Below are positions 40,840-51,138 of a stretch of DNA of 64,000 nt, in pieces. The notes under the pieces were generated by a model, which was given only the letters and a program-made list of their open reading frames with translations, made no database searches and was not told the DNA's origin. Every line of letters starts with the position of its first letter. The stretch's first letter is position 1. The position numbers were made by a program, and so were the translations under genes. This DNA comes from Daphnia carinata (Eukaryota; Arthropoda; Branchiopoda; Diplostraca; Daphniidae): the NCBI RefSeq assembly GCF_022539665.2, contig NW_026712534.1:182135-246134 (forward strand), given 5' to 3'.

Positions 40840-42440
40840 AGAGAGTGACCGAGCTTTCGGAAGCTGTTTAACTCTGGAACATTCTATTTCCTCTAGTCAT
40901 CTGGTGAAGACCCAACTGATGCTACATTATGCACCCAAAAGCTTCAGCAGAATCGTGGAACAGACAACAGATTCTTCTGGAATAGGTAGATATTCCCTAT
41001 AGGCTGGTTCACTGTACAATTATAATTTTAAAAATGATCCTCTAAAATTGGCAGGCTTTTGCACTTACCATTGCAACACTATGGAATTGATTGTTCTCAC
41101 TGGCTGTTACGAGTAACATGTGGCAGTGTTGAAATCCGTACGTTGAAACCAGGAGTTCAAGTAGGGTCGCACAAAGTCAGATTCTCACGCGGCCCCCAAA
41201 GTCAGATTCTCACGCGGCCCCGAAGCCTCTTCACCAGCTCTAGAACGCCATTTGAAGCTCATGCAAGGGCGTTATCATGACACAGCTATCGTGAATCTAC
41301 TCGGTCTCTACATGGTCGGTGCAAAAGAAGGGGAAGCTTCACTTAGTCAACTCTTCCAAGCTGACCAGAAACGCTGTTATGAGTCGATGCCTCATACCAT
41401 GTTCGACTATCACCAAGAATGCAGAGGTGGAAACCTCCAGAATCACAGTGACTGTTTGTGTTAGCTGCTTTTAGCTTCTACCTAACAACCATGGTATTAT
41501 TTTAACATGGTGGACCAAAGACTATGGATGGCAGCGAGCAGTGAGAACGCCAAAGCCTAGGCAACTGAGCTACAAAAGGTTTTAGTGGACATGAAATCAA
41601 CCAATTAGACATTCAGTAATGTGTGAATGATTTCGTTCAAGGTGCTTTCACGGGATCGCCCATTCGCGTTACTGACCTATGTTCAACTTGTTGGCGTATG
41701 TCGCTACGTTTTTATTCGACACGAATTAGCGGTTGACGTGCGAGACGTGGCCACAGAGTCAGTCAAAACCGGGCTTGGTGGTGCAATGGGAAATAAAAGT
41801 GGCGTACCTATCCGCTTTTTGCTGCGCAACACTTCGCTGTGTTTTATCTGCAGCCACTTTGCCGGTGGCCAATCTCAGTGGGTTGAGCGCAATGCTGACT
41901 ACGCAAGGTCACGCGACGCATCTCTCTCCATCATGGAAACAAAGTGGAGCAGCAGATTTCGTTTTAAAAAATTCAACAAGCGCAAGGCATTCGTGAATTA
42001 CGTTGAATGTGAATTCAGCTTTCGCCAATGCACAAATACTATCCTTTCTCTCACGATTATGACACCCCGGCATGAATAGATCGTGTACTGTTACGCAAAC
42101 GACGTGATCATGGTCAAAAACCAAGGATGAACTGCCTGTTACGGTCGTGCAGAACTAAAACAGAGTGATGATAGGCCTGTGATGGCCTTCATAGACATAG
42201 AAATTCTTGCTACACGCAGAGAAAAAACTCTATGGGTCTTGGAAGACGTGGTTGGGAGGCTCTGACCCGATTGCGGGTGCGTGTGCTAGTGAACAGACGT
42301 CATGGTGCCTCGATGAAAATACACTTCACGAGAATATTCGGAAAATCCTGATTAAATTTTGCGGTACCGTCACCGACGGTATTCAGGTAACAAAATTTGA
42401 CGCCGTTTTTTTTTATAAGAGTTTTACAGGAAACTAACGG
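40840..42440 (+). pseudogene. Degenerate synaptojanin copy (Sac and 5-phosphatase parts)
   Basis: Synaptojanin is a phosphoinositide phosphatase of synaptic vesicle recycling. Matching pieces appear in order but in changing frames. Sac domain: KLFNSGTFYF and DNRFFWN (40856-40986), then after a retained intron (about 40987-41051) [55 protein letters not shown] and FDYHQ (to about 41440). 5-phosphatase: [42 protein letters not shown] (41680-41900), SHDYDTPA then [13 protein letters not shown], and YGRAELKQSDDRPVMAFIDIEI (to about 42210). Gaps, a 26-bp duplication and stops make it non-functional. The retained intron argues for a genomic duplicate, not a retrocopy. Confidence 0.8.
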
Positions 42441-44021
42441 TCTAGTTTTCATAAATCAGTGATGTAAATTACTTGAGCTCGACCGCGCCCCTCGCAGCGG
42501 CTGAATGAAGCAGCCTGTTGCGCTCATTAAGGGGTCGAGAGGCGGAACGCACGTGGAACTTGCTTTCCATCGTCCTCGCGAAATGTTCAAACGCCATGAC
42601 CGCAATGCCGTTCCACTTTTGGAGGTTTTAACGGAAGAGATCATGTCGTGTGAACACGTAGAGATAAACAATTAACAGCAATAGGTACAAAGTGTTTGTT
42701 AAATTCACCTTTTTTTTCATATTTTGCCCCAGAGATAAAATATTTTATGTTTTTCATTCAATTTTATGCGATTGATCAAGAACATCATTAAGTGATTGTC
42801 CTCAAATGAAATCTAATCGTGTAAAGAAAGCAGATTGCTTAACATGACTACTACGTACGCAGATTTTATCCATACAATTTATCATAATAGAGAGTACAGG
42901 AAAATGCATAATCCGTAATAGTCCTTGACTTTAGTTCTAGTAATGGAAGTAGTGAATTCAAATCAATTACGGCTTATGGTGAATTCATCGTCATTGCGAA
43001 ACTACGTGTTCTCGAGTACGGTGAGGGATTACGTTGGTTACCCAACGTTATTGTGGAAAAATTTTCCTTGTGACATGTACCACTAGGCGTCTATTAAAAA
43101 TAAGGTAGCGAAAATAATGTCTAACTAGCGTTGCGTAACAGAAATTGCGACTCAGGTATGGAAGAAATGTTTCCTGGTATCATATTGGGGCACTCGGTGT
43201 CGTTTCTTTTGCCTTTTAGCTTTCCCGGTTGTTTTTTCTTTTTATCCGTGGCTTGTGGGTCGTTTGTTTGCTTTGCTTCGAGACAATGTGAATATGTGCG
43301 AAATGGGCACTTGCGTGACAGGAAAAGATCGTCAATGGAGTTGGCATAGTATAATCTGATACCTTTGCACGGAAGGCAGCGCTCCACGGCCTGTAACTGT
43401 GGTATTACCGATCGGCACTGGTACGACGTTTATATTGTTTGTCTTTCCTAATTTTGTATCACAAGGTACAAGGAAACCGTCTTAGATAATAAAATGAAAT
43501 CTATTGCATCCATTTAAGTTAAAAATTCCAAACACAAACTTATCGTATTGACTCCTTCTTATACGGTACAAAGTTATACAGATAAGATGATCAATTCGCC
43601 TTCAGTTCCTTCTGTTACAACGTTCTGAGCAGTTTCGATTAGAAATAAGTGGGACGTAGTGAGTCAAGCATCGTCGTCCAGCTAACGCACGTCAGACCCT
43701 CAATGGCACAACTGTACCATCAAACTTGACAGGAAACTCAACAAGTAGTAACATCCCAATAGTAAACCCGGTGCTGTTATGTACGAGCAGCACGGGCCGA
43801 TGTCCGTTCCGACAACGTCACACCGGTGGTCAAGTTCCGCGTATACGGTAAATTATTGCGTACAGTATAAAAATACGCAGAGTTTTTTGTTGGATGCGGT
43901 TTTTGTCTTGCCTTTACTCGTCCATGCCAACCTGAAGTTCGTCACTGGTGAATGCGATACACTCACGCCTGGCGTTGCTGTGTCGGTTTTGTATCGCTAT
44001 AATGCCCACCTGACTGGTAGA
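42441..44021. other. Spacer; nothing convincing
   Basis: No supported gene. Short frames at 43131-43349 and 43779-44063 lack family features, and the second runs into the LTR at 44022. Confidence 0.4.
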
Positions 44022-44699
44022 TGTTACGAGAAACCCTATATCCTATCATGTACCCCCATCTAGTGTCCCGATTCCACCTCCCCTTGTTAGATGGCAGACC
44101 GAAAGGTATGCGACGGGTCGTCTGCTGTCAATCATGAAAAGCAGTTAGTTACCTCGCCGTCTACCAAGTGGTCCTAAGAAGGAGCTCCGCATATTGCTGG
44201 CTTCCCTTCGCGTAACCCCTAAGTGAATTGTGTTGTACCCCAATTGTGTAGTAAATATACTTGTCCCGTATATCCATCGGATTATTTCATCTTCGTCTTC
44301 CCCGCTATTCGCCGCATCATCCACTGCTTCTCACGGTCTGGGTCCGACGCCGGTAACATCCATAACAATTGGTGTCAGAAGAGGGATTGAGGAGGATTGA
44401 AGATCGAGGATGTTCATCTCCGCCAGGCTATCGAACAACTTTTAAAAAAAAAAGTTGCCTGCAGCGGACCCGCGTACCGCCCACGTGAGAAGGAAAATTT
44501 TCGCGTACCTGGTCGCCGCCATTGTGGATGGTCCTTACCTGCGCCGAAGGGGAGTGGATCCCATCCCGCCGCGACGTCTTTGTTAAAGGGTGGAGGAACG
44601 GTACAGGTAAGTATTTCAACCCTTGTTACCTATAGCCACGGGCTATTAAATAAACAATTCCAGCGCATGATTTTGGTTTGTACTGTGTGTAGTTAGGAA

Positions 44700-45330
44700 T
44701 TGTATCTTTTTTGCGGTGTGCCTTTTGTCCGCCCCGCTTTGTCTTGCACGTTCCGCCTTTTTTTTTTTTTTTCTTTTCTTTTTGGGACGCCTCACACGTT
44801 TTTTTTTGTCACGTGTGATATTTTGTTTTTTCTTCTTTTTTTCCCTTAGCGATCGGATTTACGGTGCGGAAGTGTTTTTTTTTTTCTTTTCTACTTTTTT
44901 TTCGTGTGGACAAGGAAAAGATTTTTGGGTGCGAATTACGCTGTGAGACCTCGCTCGGCTTCTCACTTTTCCTTTTTTGGGTTTGACGGCGTTTTGTGTT
45001 TTTTTTTTGTGATTTGTTTCCCCTCTCACCCACAGAGAATATTTTTTTTTTGTTGTACTTTTTTGTTATGGTGTTGCTTTTTTTTTTTTTTGGCTCGCCA
45101 TTTTGGTTGCGTTCAACAACTTTTTTTTTTGGCTTTTGCTTTGTTTTGTCGACCTTCTGATCTTGGGGAGGTGTCTTAGTAGGAACGTACTTATTTGTTT
45201 TTTTTCTCTGCTCTTTTGTTGTTTTTTTTTCTTCTCATTTTTTGGGCCTTCTTTTTGTTTTCTTTGCCTTTCGCGCTTGTTTTTCTTTTTTTTTCTATTT
45301 TTGTTTTGGTATTTTGGAATTTTCGTACGG
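44700..45330 (+). other. T-rich leader of the 44-kb element
   Basis: Between the primer site and gag the coding strand has many T runs of 7-16 with few A, so the RNA leader would be U-rich. Long frames on both strands here (for example 45066-45572 minus) are composition artefacts. A similar T-rich tract lies at 50090-50540 before the 3' LTR. Confidence 0.7.
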
Positions 45331-45541
45331 TTGGTTCTGCATGTTGGATTTGAATCCCGACGTCCCAGATCCCTTTTTTGGCTTCGAACCACAGTACTAC
45401 CTGCGGAATCAGAGGGGAAAAGCTCGTCAAACAACAGCAAGAGCACGTATTGTTCGTCCGGTGCCGCGTTCACCTGCGACGAAAACGAGCTGTCCGAAGT
45501 TGGAGTTTGTACTGGCGGCAGAAGCATCTCCATCAACAGAC

Positions 45542-46564
45542 ATGGCAGACAATAACGAGCTAATCGTGGCATTGAATAGGTTTGCTGAAGTAGCAGCGGC
45601 TGACGGTGCGGCGAGGCAAAATCAGGTTGCCCAACTCGTCGAAATGATTAACGTGCAACAACAACAGAACAACGAAGCTATCCAAGCACTTGCTGCCGCT
45701 TTGCCAGCTGCCCAGACAGTCCGTCCGTCGACGATTGCTGTCAGTTCTATACCACGCTTCTCGGGTGCTGTTGGCGAAGATGCGCAAGGGTTTATTGACC
45801 ATGTGGAACGCGTTGGTGGGTTAGAGGGTTGGACAGAGGAGAATCGACTTTTGGTTGCTGTGACACGTCTCGAGGGCACTGCCTCCCAATGGCACGTGCA
45901 AACGGGACACCATCACACTACCTGGGCTTTTTGGTCAGCCGCACTAGTGACAAACTTTGCTCGAGCGCTTTCGTTTTTGGAGTGGAGTTCGCTCGTAGAG
46001 TCTAGGGTACAAAAACCAGGGGAATCTTGCCTTGAATTCGGGTTGGACAAGCGACGATTGTGCCTTCGTTGTCCCGTCCCGTTACCGGAGGCTGACGTCA
46101 TCAAGATGTTGCTGAGAGGTCTCGTGAACCCCATTCACGTCGCAGCCTTAACTTCTCCCTTACCGGTAGACTTTATGGCCTTCTTGACGCGACTCAGAGA
46201 CTTGGAGGAACTTGGGTTAACGCCTCCAGTGCCCAGCGTGCCAGCGTCTACAAATGCACATACATTACAACCAACGCCCCCTGTTTTAACAGCCACTCAG
46301 TCAACTGTCCCTGCGCCAGCAACACAGGATTTGACCGCACTCTTTCAAAGTCTACGCGACCGCTTGGTCAACCAAATTTCATCGTCGCTATCACGACTCC
46401 CTGTTAATCCCGGACCTAGTGCTCCGCGGATGGGTGATGGAAGCTTTGCACCAAGAGGGCCCGCGCAAAGATTGTGCTATTCGTGCAATCGACACGGCCA
46501 TATCGTTAGGGACTGTCCTGCAAAAAACGACGGGGTATCTCGTCGAGGACAATGGCGTCCTTAA
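45542..46564 (+). CDS. gag: Gag of the 44-kb gypsy-type element
   Basis: From the ATG at 45542 the protein is 340 residues. An upstream in-frame extension to 45242 exists, but it lies in T-rich leader sequence. It has an N-terminal helical region, a Gln-rich stretch (VQQQQNNEAIQ), a retrotransposon gag capsid domain (about 70-210, IPRFSGAVGEDAQGFIDHVE.. through ..FMAFLTRLRDLEEL), a Pro/Thr linker, and one CCHC knuckle near the end (CYSCNRHGHIVRDC). Ends at TAA 46564. A slippery A AAA AAC (46522-46528) precedes the stop. Confidence 0.85.
   Translation: MADNNELIVALNRFAEVAAADGAARQNQVAQLVEMINVQQQQNNEAIQALAAALPAAQTVRPSTIAVSSIPRFSGAVGEDAQGFIDHVERVGGLEGWTEENRLLVAVTRLEGTASQWHVQTGHHHTTWAFWSAALVTNFARALSFLEWSSLVESRVQKPGESCLEFGLDKRRLCLRCPVPLPEADVIKMLLRGLVNPIHVAALTSPLPVDFMAFLTRLRDLEELGLTPPVPSVPASTNAHTLQPTPPVLTATQSTVPAPATQDLTALFQSLRDRLVNQISSSLSRLPVNPGPSAPRMGDGSFAPRGPAQRLCYSCNRHGHIVRDCPAKNDGVSRRGQWRP
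46522..46528 (+). promoter_or_regulatory. Candidate -1 frameshift heptamer AAAAAAC
   Basis: In the gag frame it reads GCA AAA AAC. The -1 frame is open from here into the protease frame that starts with the ATG at 46552. No strong downstream stem was found by eye. Confidence 0.6.
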
Positions 46565-49500
46565 AAGGTTTTTTTTTGTCTGAAAGTCGTCCAGCCCGGC
46601 CTCTTATTAAGGTCTGGGTAGAAAACGTTGGGGAAGTTACGGCACTCGTCGACTCGGGGGCTAGCGTTAGTGCGGTACGGCTAACCGTCGTGCGGAAATT
46701 TATGGACCCTCATCGGAAGGCCACGAAAACTAAACTGAGAGGCGTCGACAACAAGCTAGTGCGAGTAGAGGGAGCACTACCGTTGAACGTAAGTGGAAGC
46801 ACAATTTTGTCAAACTCAAGTCCGTCACCGTACTAAGGACCGCTCCATTCGCGTTAATCTTGGGTAGTGGAAAGTAAAACCAGCATTGTAGTAAGGGAAA
46901 GGAGAATTGAATTAGTCGGGGAAGGGTTAGTTGAGGAGCAAAATAAGAGTGTAGTGGCGAAGGAAAGTAGGGAGTTAGATCAAGTAAGGGGGAGATTAAC
47001 GTAACGGGGAAAGGTGTAAGGGGGGGGAAATAGGGTTAATTGAGAGAAATTTAAATAAACGGTACAGGGAAATCGAAGAGGGCGAAGGAAAGAGGGTAGA
47101 GGAAGTTTTGACGAAGGAGAAAAAGATAGTGCGATGGGCGGAAGAGGTGCACATAATTAACGAGGAAAGCAGCAGGGAGGAAACATTTTTGGATGAAGAG
47201 GGGAGTAATGAAGAAGATTTTGACGTAAGCTACGGTCTGATAGAGTCTTTCGCGGAGGAATCGCCTTCGAAACGACGTGGATGGATGCCAGTTAAGGCAG
47301 ATGGACACCAGGTAGTTCCGCCCAACTCGCTAGTCTTTGTGAAGTGAAGATTATCGTCAAATGTCTCTGGTACGGCTTTTGTTAAGTTCAATTGTTGTTC
47401 GAAGCCGGGGAAGGAGTGGGTGATACCAGCCAGTGTCGTGACGGTAAATAGAGGACTGACGGAGATACCCCTTGTAAATTATTCCCCTGTAGAGTTGAAA
47501 CTAAGGCGACGTCATTTCTTTTATGCCGTTGAAGTCAACGACGACGCCGTTTTGTCTACTTTGACAGACGGGGCCTCTGAGATCTGTGCCACCGTTTTTC
47601 CAGCACATGATGAAGCCAAATTCACCACTCAAGTTAAAATTGGGGAGGGACTAGACTCTGGTCAACGAGAAAAACTTCTGGGTATGCTTGGACGCCGACG
47701 AAAATGCTTCCCGACGTCAAAAAGGGAAATTGATCGTCAAACCACCGAAGTTGAGCACCATATTCACACGGGGAATGCTTGTCCGGTGAAGTCTGCGCCA
47801 TACAGGGTGTCAGCATTCGAACGTCAGATTATTGCGGGAAAGATTGAAGAGATGTTAGAAGACGGTGTTGTCGAAGAATCTTTTAGCCCTTGGAGTTCGC
47901 CCGTCGTTTTAGTTCGTAAAGCAAAATGTGGTGACTATCGTTTTTGTATTGATTTTAGACGTCTAAATGCGGTAACAAAACGTGATGTTTATCCGTTACC
48001 TCGCATTGACGATGTTTTGGACAGGCTAGCAGGTGCGCACTTTTTTTCTTGTTTGGATTTGGCCAGTGGATATTGGCAGGTGCCTGTAGCGTTGGAAGAT
48101 CGGGAGAAGACAGCATTTGTAACCCCAGACGGTCTTTATCAGTTTACACGTCTGCCGTTCGGGTTGAGCAATGCTCCGGCGACGTTCCAACGTTTAATGG
48201 ATAGGGTTTTAGCTGGCTTAAAATGGCATATGTGTCTTGTTTACTTCAACTGGTCTTGGAGCAGTGTTGACGCAAGATGCTGGTGAAGGACATCGACCTG
48301 TGACTTTCATCAGCAAAAGGCTTTCGGACACCGAAACACGATATCACGCCAATGAATTGGAATGTTTGGCGGTGGTGTGGGCACTCAAGAAATTGCGTAC
48401 CTACGTTTATGGGAGACATTTTTTTGTTAAGACGGATAGTTCAGCCGTCAAGTGGATGATGGGGAAAAGGGACTTAAAGGGGAAGTTTGCTAGGTGGGTG
48501 CTTGATTTGCAGGAGTTTACATTCACGATAGAGCACGTGAAAGGTACGGATAATATTGTTGCGGACACACTGTCCAGGAACCCTGCCGACGGCATTGTTT
48601 CTCGGCCAGATGATTGTCTAGCAGTCACTGTAAAGGGAACCCGAAGTCGGTTATGCCTCAAAAGAGCTCGCCCTCTTGCAACAACAAGACGGCCAGCTAC
48701 GGAAAATATTTGTAGCATTAGACACCCTTACGCCCTGTAAAATTTCCCAAGTTTTTGTCATCCGTAGTAAAATTCTGTATAAAAAAAACATACATTCTGG
48801 CAGGAAGTTGCTACTCGTTATTCCCTCTATCCTTCGTAGAAAAATCTTGGAAGCATGTCATGATTCTCCTTCATCTCGACATCAGGGTGTGGAGAGAACT
48901 CTTTTTAAAATTAAAAGTCGATTTTGGTGGCCACGGCTGGATAGGAGCGTAAAAATGTTTGTACAATCTTGTTCTTTTTGCCAAACACACAAACACGCAA
49001 TTGATCAGGTGGTTGGCCGGCTCAAGCCCATCGTACCACCGTCTTCTCCGTTCCAGCTGATCGGAATTGATCACTTGGGCCCGTTTAAGGTAACTGCTTC
49101 TGGCCATCGTCATATAATTGTCTCCATAGACTATTTGTCGAAGTGGGTCGAGGTTGCTGCTGTTCCTGACACGTCGACAAAATTTGTTACGTCGTTCCTC
49201 GAGACGAACATTATCTTTCGCCACGGTACACCACAACGTATTATTAGCGACCAGGGATCAGCCTTTACGTCTCAGATATTTGCCGAGTGGGTAACGCGCT
49301 GGCATATTAAACACATTTTGGCCACTGCAGACCATCCGGAGACCAATGGATTAGTGGAATGAGTTAATCCTACATTAACCCTTGCATTATGCGCCTTCGT
49401 CAACGCCGAACATACGGACTGGGACTTACATTTAGCAGCCGCAACGTACGCTGTTAATACTGCCCGCCAAGCCCCAACCGAGGTAACGCCGTTTGAATTA

Positions 49501-50082
49501 GTGAATGGTCGTCCACCAGTCCTGGCCATAGAGAATCTCTTTCCTTGGCCAGAGAACGAACAAGAACCACATACCACTTTTTTGTCACGCGTTTCGGAAT
49601 TGAGGTCGTCAGCTCGTTTGCGCATTGTGGAAAAACAGCGGAAAAGCAAGGAAAGAACAGATCGAGTTCGGAAGCCGGAATCCGAGCTTCTCCATGGTGA
49701 CCTTGTTCTAGTTCGACGGAAGCCTAGAAAGAAAAATTCCACCAAAAAATTTCTTCCTAAATTTGTGGGGTCATTCCAGGTGGTGCGGAAGCTATCACAA
49801 ACAATCTACCTAGTCGAAGATCTGCCCGCGCAACGGAAGAAATCATCGTACAGGCGTTTTAACGTCCACGTCTGCCAGATTCGTCGCTTCCATGGTCGGT
49901 CGGATGTGGAGTGGGACGCTTCGGAAAATGTGGCAGTCGACGAGTCTTCATCTTCGTCATCTTCGAGCGACGCATCTTCGTCCGAGTCGGAAGAGCTGCC
50001 ACAAGAAGACAGGCCAACAACAACTACTAGAGCTAGGAGACGGACAAAAAGGCCTGCGTGGATGAAAGACTACCACACATAA
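46552..50082 (+). pseudogene. pol: pol of the 44-kb element, several breaks
   Basis: Protease piece (46552-46836) with LVDSGASVSAVR. An acidic linker frame (47108-47347) follows. The RT (47420-48240) has YRFCIDFRRLNAVTKRDVYPLPR and LASGYWQVP and stops at CLVY, where YLDD would be. At about 48240 it jumps directly to RNase H sequence (TGLGAVLTQDAG, 48250-48600), so roughly 0.5 kb covering the catalytic YxDD and connection is deleted. A frame change lies near 48670. The integrase (48676-49362) has the zinc region (SRHQG..., CSFCQTHK) and core D, D and E (GIDHLG, SDQGSAF, NGLVE), then an in-frame TGA (49360-49362). The frame continues in phase to about 50082 with a basic, Ser-rich tail. Confidence 0.85.
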
Positions 50083-50890
50083 CACGTACACGCTCTTCTT
50101 TCTCTATCGTGTTCGTTTTTGGGGTAAAGTTATTGGTTTTGCTACAGTGTTTTTTTGTTTTTTTTTCTGTTTTTTTTCTTGGGGCGGGGGGTGATGATGT
50201 CATTTGATGTTTTGTTTTTCTTTTGTTTTGATAAATCGTTGTTTGTTTTCTTTTTTTTCTCTTTCTTCTTTATGCCGGGGATGTTATTTGTTATTTATTA
50301 TTTTTTTGCTTTCGTAAATCGCCGTCATTTGGGTGGGTGTAAAGAGCCGTGAGCCTCAGGGAGAATTTTTTTTTTCTTTCATTCTCTCGTACTTTTTTTC
50401 TCTTCTTCAGTAGTCAGTAGTGTTTTTCCTTTTTGTTTTCTTTTTGGTTTATCTTCTTTTCTTCGGGGCCATTTCGAAGTTCCAGAAAACCCTCTGTGTT
50501 TTATTTGTGTTTTTCACGTGGAACTTCGAGTCAGGAAGAGCCGAATATTACGAGAAACCCTATATCCTATCATGTACCCCCATCTAGTGTCCCGATTCCA
50601 CCTCCGCTTGTTAGATGGCAGACCGAAAGGTATGCGACGGGTCATCTGCTGTCAATCATGAAAAGCAGTTAGTTAACTCGCCGTCTACCAAGTGGTCCTA
50701 AGAAGGAGCTCCGCATATTGCTGGCTTCCCTTCGCGTAACCCCTAAGTGAATTGTGTTGTACCCCAATTGTGTAGTAAATATACTTGTCCCGTATATCCA
50801 TCGGATTATTTCATCTTCGTCTTCCCCGCTATTCGCCGCATCATCCACTGCTTCCACGGTCTGGGTCCGACGCCGGCAACATCCGTAACA

Positions 50891-51138
50891 GTAGACAACA
50901 ATCTCAACGCGCAATCCTATTGATGGCGAACATAATGGCGAAAGTAGAGGAAAACAATAAACCAACGACATTCACACAGAGAAAGTGTTTTCATCCGTTT
51001 GTTTTGGGCACCGTGTGATAATTAAATAAAAAATATTGTTTAACACTAAACCAACGAAATAAAAAAATTTTAAAATAAACTCATCAGACAAAATTGATTG
51101 CAACGGTATATGGTATCGGGTAGGTAGTCCAATATTAT
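50891..51138. other. Short spacer between two transposons
   Basis: Starts with the right target duplication of the gypsy element. No feature seen before the hAT left end. Confidence 0.4.

Larger units (their letters stand above)
44022..50890 (+). mobile_element. Defective gypsy-type LTR retrotransposon
   Basis: 6.87 kb with 346-bp LTRs (44022-44367 and 50546-50890, about seven differences by eye) and the 5-bp duplication GTAGA on both sides (44017-44021, 50891-50895). The 3' LTR has lost its TG start (TA). A primer site TGGTGTCAGAAG begins at 44370 (fits a tRNA-Leu(CAA)-type 3' end, moderate certainty). A short purine tract (AGGAAGAG) precedes the 3' LTR. Gag is open. Protease, RT, RNase H and integrase follow but are broken by frame changes, a deletion over the RT active site and an in-frame stop. 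Confidence 0.93.

Noticed and set aside
44428-44696. Short frames between the 5' LTR and gag of the 44-kb element
   Set aside because: Located in the untranslated leader with no motif and frames on both strands.
45066-45572. Lys-rich 168-codon frame on the minus strand
   Set aside because: Product of the T-rich leader of the LTR element; low complexity only.
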